NCBI GenBank assembly: GCA_001769125.1
Contig: MEOG01000126.1
Coordinates: 27,744 to 91,743, forward strand
Origin: Bacteroidetes bacterium GWF2_35_48
GTDB taxonomy: Bacteria; Bacteroidota; Bacteroidia; Bacteroidales; GWF2-35-48
Length of the DNA: 64,000 nt
Direction of reading: 5' to 3'
Every line of letters begins with the position of its first letter. Positions within the stretch are counted from its first letter, which is position 1. A program made the position numbers and the translations under genes. Of the stretch, positions 8,085 through 15,910 are shown one piece after another. The notes beneath the pieces are model-generated. The model did no database searches. It was given only the letters and a program-made list of their open reading frames with translations, and was not told where the DNA came from.

Positions 8085-9400
8085 TTCTTTGCTTCCATGA
8101 TATCATTGCCTGTCGGAGCCTGGAAAACCTTCAGGTCAAATTCTCTGATTACAGATAATATATGTTCAAATATTTCTGATTGTACTGCTTCAAAATTCAC
8201 AAGATCTTTGTTGACACAGAATACCCAAATGTCAAGAGGCAGACCATTTGGGGTTGGTTCAAGATATCTTACAAGAAACATCATTTCAGGGTTTATGAGA
8301 TTGTGATTTTTCAGATAAACTTCTACATATTTTCTGAATACCCTGAGGTTTGAAATATTTTTTCCGTTTAAGAGGCTTTCTTTAGCATCAGCAGATACAT
8401 TGGAATAAGCATCAATATCTTTTATTACAAGCGCAATAAAATCTTTTAAAATATTAATTTTTTCAAATTTCTGAAGCATTTCAGAATTGCAAAGCTTTAT
8501 CGAATTCACATCTATATTGATAGAACGTTTAATCCTTCTACCATCTGCTTCTGTAACGCCTCTGAAATTACTGAATGTATCGTTCACAAGAGCGTAGGTT
8601 GGAATAGAAGAAAAGGTCATGTCAGGATTTTGAATTCGAATTGTGTTAAGGTTAATTTCCACTACAGAACCGTCAATATCATGTTTGGGAGCTGTAATCC
8701 AGTCGCCGAGTCGCACCATGTCGTTTGCCGATAATTGTATGCCTCCGATCAGCCCCTTAATCGAATCTTGAAAAATTAACATCAAAATAGCAGTAAAAGC
8801 ACCAAGTCCGCTCAGCATATAAAAAGGAGAGCGACCCATAAGTGTTGCAATTATAACAATGGCGGTAATCACATAAATTATTATTTTTACAACTTGTAAA
8901 TATCCTTTTATAGATCTGTTTTTAGATATTTCGTGCGTTTGATAAATATCGTGCATGCCATTAATAAAGGATGTAATAATAAGCATCGAAATAATTATCA
9001 TGTATAGATAAGAACCTTTCTGCACGAGAGCCATCCACATTGGGTAATCACTAAGAATATATGAAAAGGTGTAAATAATTAATGCAGGCGCAAAATGAGA
9101 TAATCTGTGAAAAACTTTACGTTCTAATAAAATATCATCCCATTTATTTTTACTCTTTTTGACAAGCGCACGGACAACAGAAAGAATAATTTTTTTTGCA
9201 AGGAAATTTGCTATTATGCTTAAAACAATTAGAACTCCGATAAGAATTCCAAATTCAGCAAAATGCACTATTTTTGCCGGGACTCCAATTTCAAGAAGCC
9301 AGTTGCGGAATATTTCCAGCAAAGAAAGTTTTATTTCAACAGGTGGATTTATTTTTGGTAATTCCTGCAAGTAAAATGAAATAATTTTAAATAAATTCAT
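8075..9400 (-). CDS. MscS-family mechanosensitive channel (YbdG-like)
   Basis: The 441 residues carry five hydrophobic segments (about 25-210) and the MscS pore/beta-domain signature: 'SGLGAFTAILMLIFQDSIKGLIGGIQLSAND' as pore-lining helix and hinge, then 'VRLGDWITAPKHDIDGSVVEINLNTIRIQ' as the beta domain. The larger membrane part and the C-terminal domain ('DIWVFCVNKDLVNFE') resemble the YbdG/YnaI subgroup. It would gate in the inner membrane on hypo-osmotic shock. The stop codon lies inside a 52-bp palindrome. Confidence 0.9.
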   Translation of the reverse strand: MNLFKIISFYLQELPKINPPVEIKLSLLEIFRNWLLEIGVPAKIVHFAEFGILIGVLIVLSIIANFLAKKIILSVVRALVKKSKNKWDDILLERKVFHRLSHFAPALIIYTFSYILSDYPMWMALVQKGSYLYMIIISMLIITSFINGMHDIYQTHEISKNRSIKGYLQVVKIIIYVITAIVIIATLMGRSPFYMLSGLGAFTAILMLIFQDSIKGLIGGIQLSANDMVRLGDWITAPKHDIDGSVVEINLNTIRIQNPDMTFSSIPTYALVNDTFSNFRGVTEADGRRIKRSINIDVNSIKLCNSEMLQKFEKINILKDFIALVIKDIDAYSNVSADAKESLLNGKNISNLRVFRKYVEVYLKNHNLINPEMMFLVRYLEPTPNGLPLDIWVFCVNKDLVNFEAVQSEIFEHILSVIREFDLKVFQAPTGNDIMEAKKRI

Positions 9401-9450
9401 GTTTTATATTTTTAAGATTTTAAATTTGATGTTACAAAAATAACAATACC

Positions 9451-10722
9451 ATGAAAAGATTTTCATTTTTAGTTTTTTTATTTTATTCTTTGCATTTATC
9501 GGCGCAGGTAAAATTCGATGATTTTTTTATTTCAAAGACCTTACGAGTGGATTATTTTCACTCGGGAAACTTGATTACAGACATGATTTGTTTCGAGCAA
9601 ATGAAGCAGGAAGCTTTCTGGGGAGGCTCAAAGAAAAACCTTGTTGATATTTTTGATTACGGGAATTATAAATTTTCAGTTTGTGATTCATCCAGTAATA
9701 AGGAAATTTATTCCCGAGGATTTTGCTCACTGTTTCAGGAATGGCAGAATACGGATGAAGCAAAAAAAATAAACAGGAGTTTTTATGAATGTGTGGTTTT
9801 TCCCTTTCCAAAAAAAACAGTGAAACTGGAAATTTTCAGTAAGGATAAATACATGAAGCTTACTAAAATATTTGAGATGTATATAAACCCGAATAATTAT
9901 TTTATTAAAAAGGAAAACCCTCTTCGTTACGCATCCTACAAGATTTTTGATTCAGGAGACCCTTCTGTAAAAGTGGATGTTGTTATTATTCCTGACGGGT
10001 ATGCAAAAGAAGATCTTGAAAAACTAAAAAAAGATGCAAAACGTTTTGCCGGATATTTGTTTAATCATGCCCCTTTTAAGGAAAACAAAGAGAAGTTTAA
10101 TATCTGGCTTGTTGAAGCATTTTCTCAGGAAAGCGGTACGGATATAGCCGGTCAGCATGTATGGAAAAATACAATTGTGAATTCAAATTTTTACACATTT
10201 GACAGCGACCGTTATCTTACTACTTCTGATATAAAATCGGTGCGGGATCTTGCAGGTCTTGTTCCCTATGATCAGATTTTTATTATGGTAAATTCTACGA
10301 AATACGGAGGGGGAGGGGTTTACAATGCTTTCAGCATGTGTTCGAGCGATAATGAACATGCAGAAGTTGTTTTTATTCATGAATTCGGTCATGCTTTTGG
10401 CGGGTTAGGAGATGAATATTATGATTCGGATGTAGCCGTGCAGGATTATTATAAAAAAGAAGTGGAGCCATGGGAGCCAAATCTTACGACATTGGTTAAT
10501 TTCGATAAAAAGTGGAAAAACATGCTTGATAAAGAGACTCCGATTCCTACTCCCAATACAGATAATTATAAAGATAAAGTCGGTGCTTTTGAAGGTGGTG
10601 GCTATATGCCGAAAGGAATGTACCGGCCTTACATAAATTGCGAAATGAAAAGTTTGTATTCGGGATTTTGCCCTGTTTGCCAGAAAGCCTTAAAAGATAT
10701 GATTGACTTTTGTACGAAATAG
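9451..10722 (+). CDS. Secreted M64-family metallopeptidase
   Basis: The 423-residue protein has a signal peptide ('FSFLVFLFYSLHLSAQ'), an N-terminal M64-type beta domain (about 25-155) and a catalytic domain (165-423). The zinc motif 'HEFGHAFGGLGDEY' starts at residue 310, with His310, His314 and the downstream Asp as probable ligands and Glu311 as the base. This is the M64 (IgA peptidase-like) pattern found in many Bacteroidota. C-terminal cysteines ('YINCEMKS', 'GFCPVCQKAL') probably stabilise the fold. A TAAATTTG -7-like box is 22 bp before the ATG. Substrate is unknown; the IgA label is historical. Confidence 0.92.
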   Translation: MKRFSFLVFLFYSLHLSAQVKFDDFFISKTLRVDYFHSGNLITDMICFEQMKQEAFWGGSKKNLVDIFDYGNYKFSVCDSSSNKEIYSRGFCSLFQEWQNTDEAKKINRSFYECVVFPFPKKTVKLEIFSKDKYMKLTKIFEMYINPNNYFIKKENPLRYASYKIFDSGDPSVKVDVVIIPDGYAKEDLEKLKKDAKRFAGYLFNHAPFKENKEKFNIWLVEAFSQESGTDIAGQHVWKNTIVNSNFYTFDSDRYLTTSDIKSVRDLAGLVPYDQIFIMVNSTKYGGGGVYNAFSMCSSDNEHAEVVFIHEFGHAFGGLGDEYYDSDVAVQDYYKKEVEPWEPNLTTLVNFDKKWKNMLDKETPIPTPNTDNYKDKVGAFEGGGYMPKGMYRPYINCEMKSLYSGFCPVCQKALKDMIDFCTK

Positions 10723-10855
10723 AGTGCGCTTTGTTGGTTCGCTTACCTCTTTGCCTGCCTTGAGACGAGCGTTAATAATAGGATTTTAGATGTTCAGCAC
10801 AAACTGACAAGAGAAATTATGAAACAAAATAAATTTTGTATATTTGTAGATAATT

Positions 10856-11170
10856 ATGGATAAAAAAGATAAAATATTAATAAAAATAAAGAAATCCATT
10901 ACTAAAGAGGATTCAGAAGCTGAAATAATTTTATTTGGCTCAAGAGCCAGAGGAGATAATACGAATATTTCAGACTGGGATATCCTTGTTTTAATTGATA
11001 ATAACAATACAAATGAATTAGAGGATAAATTTAGAAATAATCTTTATGAAATAGAATTAGAAACAGGACAAATAATATCAACAATTGTTTATTCAAAAAA
11101 TTATTGGTCAAACATATTAAAATATTCTCCACTTTATAATAACGTAAATAAGGAGGGGATTCGTTTATGA
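10856..11170 (+). CDS. MNT-type minimal nucleotidyltransferase (antitoxin-like)
   Basis: This 104-residue cytosolic protein has the complete minimal nucleotidyltransferase motif GS-x10-DxD ('GSRARGDNTNISDWD', Gly28-Asp42). It overlaps the next gene by 4 bp (ATGA), the typical arrangement of MNT/HEPN pairs. In studied MntA-HepT systems the MNT protein AMPylates a tyrosine of the HEPN RNase and so neutralises it. A TATATTTG -7-like box at 10839-10846 lies just upstream, suggesting its own promoter and hence a stand-alone module between M64 and the amidohydrolase. Confidence 0.88.
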   Translation: MDKKDKILIKIKKSITKEDSEAEIILFGSRARGDNTNISDWDILVLIDNNNTNELEDKFRNNLYEIELETGQIISTIVYSKNYWSNILKYSPLYNNVNKEGIRL

Positions 11171-11571
11171 ACGAACAAACCAGAATGGATTATATAAAAT
11201 ATCGTTTTGAAAAAGCTTATGAAAGTCTTAATGATGCAAAATTATTAGCTCAAAATAAACGATGGAATTCTTGTGTAAATAGACTATATTATGCTGCTTT
11301 TTATTCTGTAATAGCCTTACTCCTTACTGATAATTACGATGGTTTAACTCATGATGGAACAAGAAGTCAATTTAATTTAAAATATATCAAAGACGGTAAA
11401 ATTGACAAGGAGTTTGGGAAGTTGTATTCAAAATTATTTGACTGGAGACAAAAAGGAGATTATGGCGATTTATTTGACTTTACTGAAGAACAGGTATCTC
11501 CATTAATTAATCCTACCGAAAAATTATTAATAGAAATCCAAAAGCGAATAATTATATCTACAGAGGAATAA
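11167..11571 (+). CDS. HEPN-domain protein (toxin-like partner of MNT)
   Basis: This 134-residue all-helical protein matches the HEPN/UPF0332 pattern: 'AYESLNDAKLLAQNKRWNSC' then 'VNRLYYAAFYSVIALLL'. In active HEPN RNases an Arg and a His a few residues later form the catalytic pair; in this subgroup the pattern is usually NRxYYAxFH. Here Arg39 is kept but the expected His is Tyr46. The protein may be catalytically dead, or use Tyr46 as an AMPylation target. Translationally coupled to the nucleotidyltransferase by an ATGA overlap. Confidence 0.85.
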   Translation: MNEQTRMDYIKYRFEKAYESLNDAKLLAQNKRWNSCVNRLYYAAFYSVIALLLTDNYDGLTHDGTRSQFNLKYIKDGKIDKEFGKLYSKLFDWRQKGDYGDLFDFTEEQVSPLINPTEKLLIEIQKRIIISTEE

Positions 11572-11623
11572 ACAGTGTTCGGTCTTTTCGCTTCTAAAAT
11601 AATCCGAATTAATCAATCTCATT

Positions 11624-13252
11624 ATGCGAATTTTATTTATAATCCTGATAAGTTTCCTGTTATTTTCCTGTGCCCAAAAGCAGCAGGTTGATTTCATTAT
11701 TACAAATGCAGAAATTTATACCTCTGATGATAGTTTGCCTAAAGCGCAAAGTATAGCAGTTGATAAGGGCAAGTTTGTGTGTGTTGGTACAAATGAAGAA
11801 ATTTTGTCTGCATTCAATTCTGATAATATTAAAGATTTTTCCGGAAAATTTATTTATCCCGGTTTGATAGATGCGCATTGTCATTTTATTGGTTATGCAA
11901 AAAGCTTGCAATATGCAGATTTGAAAAAGGCTGCTTCTTTTCAGGATGTATTGGAAATTATATCAGAACACAGAAAAAAATATCCTTCTGAGTGGCTTGT
12001 AGGAAGAGGTTGGGATCAGAATAAATGGAGCGAAAAAGTATTTCCTGACAATGCTGAACTGAATAAAATATTTCCCGATATTCCGGTTGTTCTTATTAGA
12101 ATAGACGGACATGCAGCCCTTGCAAATCAAAAGGCTTTATCTATTACCGGAATAAATTCTTCAACAAAAATACAGGGAGGAGAAATACAAAAAAAGAATG
12201 GAAATATAACAGGAATTTTATTAGACAAGGCTTGCGACCACATCCGTTCATATATTCCAAATCCCACAAACACAGGAATGGCTTTACTTTTGAAGGAAGC
12301 CGAAAAACAATGTTTTGCCGTTGGTTTAACCATGTTGGCAGACGCCGGACTGGATGCTTCTGAAATACATTTGATAGATTCGCTTCAAAAATCAGGTGCA
12401 TTAAAGATGAAAATCTACGCCATGCTGAATCCTACAAAAGAAAATTATACGAAATACATGGATAAAGGAATATATGCAACACCTCTGCTGAAAATTGCAT
12501 CTGTGAAATTATATGCAGACGGAGCTTTAGGCTCAAGAGGCGCGCTATTACTTGCTCCTTACTCTGATGATATTAAAAATTCTGGTATTCTTGTTGAATC
12601 TACTGAAGCATTAAGGGAAACCATGCAGCGGGCTGATAAAGCGGGTTATCAGGTTTGCACACATGCAATAGGGGATTCTGCCGTTCGTCTTATTCTGAAA
12701 CTTTATGGTGAGATATTGAAAGAGAAAAACGACAAGCGTTGGCGAATAGAACATTCTCAGGTTGTGCATTCCAATGATATTCATAAATACGGAACGTTTT
12801 CTATAATTCCGGCAGTCAATACTACGCATGCGACTTCTGATATGGGTTGGGCTGAAAACAGGCTTGGCGCTGAAAGAATCCATACTGCTTATGCTTATCA
12901 GAATTTACTGATACAAAATAATTGGTTAAGCAATGGGAGCGATTTTCCGATAGAAAGTATCAATCCTATATATGGGTTTCACGCTGCAATTGCACGAAAA
13001 GATCATGAGGGAAATCCTGAAAATGGTTTTTTACCCGACAATGCACTTACCCGCGAACAGGCTTTAAAGGCAATGACGGTTTGGGCTGCCAGAGCCTGTT
13101 TCATGGAGAACGAAATCGGAAGTATCAAAAAGGGAATGGCTGCTGATTTTGTAATTTTTGACCGGGATATAATGAAGGAAGCCGAAAAAAATGTCTGGCA
13201 ATTTCAGCCCTTGGAAACCTTTATTAATGGACAAAATGTTATGAAAAAATAA
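11624..13252 (+). CDS. YtcJ-like amidohydrolase, lipoprotein
   Basis: The 542 residues start with a lipoprotein signal ('FIILISFLLFSCAQKQ', Cys16), so the enzyme is probably anchored in the envelope. A small beta domain (20-75) precedes an amidohydrolase-3 TIM barrel: 'YPGLIDAHCHFIGYA' (HxH metal ligands), 'GRGWDQNKW', 'RIDGHAALANQKAL', 'KLYADGALGSRGA', 'CTHAIGDSAV', 'RIEHSQVV' and 'SNGSDFPIES'. The C-terminal strand 'GSIKKGMAADFVIFD' closes the beta domain. Family members hydrolyse exocyclic amides or formamides; the substrate is not predictable. Confidence 0.93.
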   Translation: MRILFIILISFLLFSCAQKQQVDFIITNAEIYTSDDSLPKAQSIAVDKGKFVCVGTNEEILSAFNSDNIKDFSGKFIYPGLIDAHCHFIGYAKSLQYADLKKAASFQDVLEIISEHRKKYPSEWLVGRGWDQNKWSEKVFPDNAELNKIFPDIPVVLIRIDGHAALANQKALSITGINSSTKIQGGEIQKKNGNITGILLDKACDHIRSYIPNPTNTGMALLLKEAEKQCFAVGLTMLADAGLDASEIHLIDSLQKSGALKMKIYAMLNPTKENYTKYMDKGIYATPLLKIASVKLYADGALGSRGALLLAPYSDDIKNSGILVESTEALRETMQRADKAGYQVCTHAIGDSAVRLILKLYGEILKEKNDKRWRIEHSQVVHSNDIHKYGTFSIIPAVNTTHATSDMGWAENRLGAERIHTAYAYQNLLIQNNWLSNGSDFPIESINPIYGFHAAIARKDHEGNPENGFLPDNALTREQALKAMTVWAARACFMENEIGSIKKGMAADFVIFDRDIMKEAEKNVWQFQPLETFINGQNVMKK

Positions 13253-13389
13253 TGGTTGAAAATATACAATCAATATCTGTAGCAGCAGAGTTGCGAAATA
13301 TTTGTAAAATAACTTATAACGTATCGTAAAACGAAGGTGCAGAACACCGCAATATATTTTTCAGGTTTGCTGAATTTAATAATTTTTGT

Positions 13390-14097
13390 ATGCGAAAATT
13401 GAGTCAATTAATATTGTTTTGTTTAATCTTTTCTTTTACTACAAGCTACAGCCAGGTTGTGAAAGAAAAAAAAATGAAATTTTCAGGAGTGGTCTTTGAG
13501 AAGGACAGCCTCACAGGTATTCAGGGTGTAACAATACAGGTTAATAAAGAAAAAAAGATTGTTACTAAAGATAAGGGGCATTTTTATTTTTCAGCAGAGC
13601 CGAATGATACTATTATCATTTCGAAAGATGGTTTCAGCGAAATTGGGATTGTGATTCCTGATACGCATTACATCGAAAAAAATCTTATAGGAATATTTCT
13701 TACAAAAGATTCTTTAAGCCTGCCTGATTTCTTTATTTTACCGAGATTAGACAGTAGGGATTTGCGAAATTCAATGACAGAAACTCAGGAGTCAAAGGAA
13801 CAAATGAATGCGAAAAATAATTTAAAAATTGCAAGTTATCAGGCAAAGACAGCTCAGGGAAATGAAATGGATGCATTATCAAATCAGAAAAGCATGCTGC
13901 GGCAGTATGAGCAAAATGTAGAGTACAAGTATATGATTCCTCCTGATAAAATGATTAATTTTTCGGGCATTATTCCATACACTAAAAAGCTGATACGTGA
14001 AAAGCAATCAGAGAAGGAAGAGGTTGAGATTACAAAAAGTGAAGAAAGTCTTTTAAAATTAATTTATCTTCAAAAAAATGGAGAACCTATTCGATGA
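13390..14097 (+). CDS. Secreted protein with carboxypeptidase-regulatory-like domain
   Basis: The 235-residue product has a signal peptide ('LILFCLIFSFTTSYSQ'), then a carboxypeptidase-D regulatory-like beta sandwich (about 30-100; 'KFSGVVFEKDSLTGIQGVTI' ... 'VTKDKGHFYFSAEPNDTIII') and a Gln/Lys-rich, probably helical C-terminal region without a recognised domain. It overlaps the SGNH hydrolase gene by 4 bp (ATGA), so the two are one transcriptional and probably functional unit. Envelope location is likely; function is unknown. Confidence 0.75.
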   Translation: MRKLSQLILFCLIFSFTTSYSQVVKEKKMKFSGVVFEKDSLTGIQGVTIQVNKEKKIVTKDKGHFYFSAEPNDTIIISKDGFSEIGIVIPDTHYIEKNLIGIFLTKDSLSLPDFFILPRLDSRDLRNSMTETQESKEQMNAKNNLKIASYQAKTAQGNEMDALSNQKSMLRQYEQNVEYKYMIPPDKMINFSGIIPYTKKLIREKQSEKEEVEITKSEESLLKLIYLQKNGEPIR

Positions 14098-14774
14098 GTT
14101 TAAAACGCATTATTTTTATCGTACTCTTCTTTGCGCTCTGTTACTTTATTATCCGCACAAGTTCATTAATTTATTATGAATACAAAGCAGACAAAGAAAT
14201 TAAAAAAAATATTGGAGAAGGCAACTGGGCAGTACGGTATAAAATATTCATCAATGAATCTGTGAAATCAGGCGCAACTATTTTTCTTGGAAACAGCCAT
14301 ACAGAGATTTTTGATTTATCCTGTTTTGTTGATACGCTGATAGTGAATCGGGGTATTTCAGGTGATGTTACAGAGGGAGTGTTGAAAAGGCTTCCTGAGA
14401 TTTATCGTTTTAATCCAAAGAAAATTTTTATTGAAATAGGGGTAAATGATATTTTTATAAAAGTCCCCTTAAACAGGATTGTTTCAAATTATAACAAGAT
14501 AATAGCGAATATCCGCAAAAATTGTCCCGATACAAAGATTTTTATACAAAGTATTTTTCCTACCGATAATAAATCTGTCAACAAAAAAATCCTTCAATTC
14601 AATTCAGAACTGAAAGATATTTGCCAAAAGAAATTCTGTACTTACATTAACCTCTATGATTTGTTTGAAAAAGAAAAAACAATCAACCCCGGATTAACTA
14701 CAGATGGCTTGCATTTGAATGATAAGGGTTATGAAATCTGGGGAAAAACAATTTCCGGATATGTTCTGAATTAG
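14094..14774 (+). CDS. Membrane-anchored SGNH/GDSL hydrolase
   Basis: The 226-residue protein has an N-terminal hydrophobic anchor (5-25) and the SGNH blocks: block I 'FLGNSHTEIFDL' (nucleophile Ser), block II glycine in 'NRGISGDVTEG', block III 'IGVNDIF' (Asn), block V 'TTDGLHLNDKGYEIWG' (Asp/His). It belongs to the GDSL acylhydrolase group acting on carbohydrate or lipid esters outside the inner membrane. It is translationally coupled to the preceding secreted protein. Its TAG stop runs directly into a structured repeat that begins 'agtg' at 14773. Confidence 0.88.
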   Translation: MSLKRIIFIVLFFALCYFIIRTSSLIYYEYKADKEIKKNIGEGNWAVRYKIFINESVKSGATIFLGNSHTEIFDLSCFVDTLIVNRGISGDVTEGVLKRLPEIYRFNPKKIFIEIGVNDIFIKVPLNRIVSNYNKIIANIRKNCPDTKIFIQSIFPTDNKSVNKKILQFNSELKDICQKKFCTYINLYDLFEKEKTINPGLTTDGLHLNDKGYEIWGKTISGYVLN

Positions 14775-14917
14775 TGTTTGCAAGAAAACGCCAACTACTG
14801 CTTTACTCTTGTTATGAAAACAGTCATTTACAAAAGTAAATCTACCTGTCGATAGACAGGCTTCTTGGTTTTCATGGCTTCGAAAGCCTTGTATTTGACG
14901 TTTTCTTTATCAAACAC
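14773..14917 (+). repeat. Structured repeat family P2, copy A
   Basis: Starts within the SGNH stop codon with 'agtgtttgcaagaaaac' and ends with 'gttttctttatcaaacac', imperfect inverted ends. Inside are a stem 'atgaaaac' / 'gttttcat', a small hairpin 'atttac-aaaa-gtaaat' and 'ggcttcgaaagcc'. Copies B (23158-23280, opposite strand) and C (40226-40371) share this plan. Copy A additionally carries a 16-nt GC-rich hairpin (cctgtcgatagacagg, 14845-14860) absent from B. Confidence 0.8.
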
Positions 14918-15045
14918 AGTGTTTTCTTGCTGACACGAATTAGTTTCAGCCAAAAAACTCATATTTTTTTACTTTTTTGGCTATAATGTCAGTGTCTGAT
15001 TCAGAAAGTTCGAGTTCAAGACGTGCGAAAGCCGGACTTTATGGA

Positions 15046-15669
15046 CTAAACAAGATTTTTTACAAACATTTTTTCTCCATTTATTTCCTGCTCAGAAAAG
15101 CCCATTTGTATCAGGTAATTTTTATGAGTTTCATTCAGGCACACGGTTAGAATTTTCTCATAGCCCAGATTGTAGAAGTACTGGACATTTTCAATGTATA
15201 TGTATTTGCCAACGCTAAAATCCCGGTATTGCGGTATCACAAAATCAAGATTAATATAAAGTGTTTTTTTATTCTGCACCGAAACAATAAAAACCCCGAT
15301 AACATCAATATTATTAAGAATAAGAAAGCAGGAACTTTCAATGTTGCGTTTGTAGAAAGGAGAGTAGTGGTATATTTCTCGTTTATAGTATTCGATAAAG
15401 GTATTCAGATATTCATTGTTTGAGCGAACCTGAAGAATGTTGTAAGCATTTTTGGCAACAAAAAGTTTCGAAAACATGTAAATATCTCCTGCTAATAAAC
15501 AAGTGCTGATTATTGCAGGGGGATATATTTCAAAAATAAAGCCGATAAAACTTATGATGAATAATGCTAATAAATGCAGGAAGCGGAGAAGCTTTCCCAT
15601 TTCAAGAACGATCGAAAAGCCCAGTATACCGGTTAATCCGATAAAAAATGTTTCAATATGATTTTCCAT
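15046..15669 (-). CDS. Membrane protein with GNAT-like C-terminal domain
   Basis: In this 207-residue protein, residues 1-75 contain two or three hydrophobic helices ('FFIGLTGILGFSIVLEMG', 'LLALFIISFIGFIFEI'). The remaining ~130 residues resemble a degenerate GNAT N-acetyltransferase: 'IPQYRDFSVGKYIYIENVQY' looks like the acetyl-CoA binding motif A, and 'LTVCLNETHKNYLIQMGFSE' like motif B. I do not recognise a specific family, and the acetyl-CoA loop is not canonical, so activity is uncertain. It is convergent with the SGNH gene and separated from it by a repeat-bearing spacer. Confidence 0.6.
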   Translation of the reverse strand: MENHIETFFIGLTGILGFSIVLEMGKLLRFLHLLALFIISFIGFIFEIYPPAIISTCLLAGDIYMFSKLFVAKNAYNILQVRSNNEYLNTFIEYYKREIYHYSPFYKRNIESSCFLILNNIDVIGVFIVSVQNKKTLYINLDFVIPQYRDFSVGKYIYIENVQYFYNLGYEKILTVCLNETHKNYLIQMGFSEQEINGEKMFVKNLV

Positions 15670-15910
15670 AATTGGTTTGTTAATTCAGTATGCTAAAATA
15701 CGCATTTGTTTTGATTCATTTTACAAAAATCAAATAAATTTATTTTTTACTTAATTTTCCTGAAACGATTTTATTATTTTCACTTAAAACTTTGATTATA
15801 TATATTTTATGATTATTATTGTAAGAGGGCAAATAAACAATTCCTAAAACAGGCAACCAACAATGTGAAAAACAGTCTATAATGTAAGCCTGCTTTAAAA
15901 CTAAACGAAT

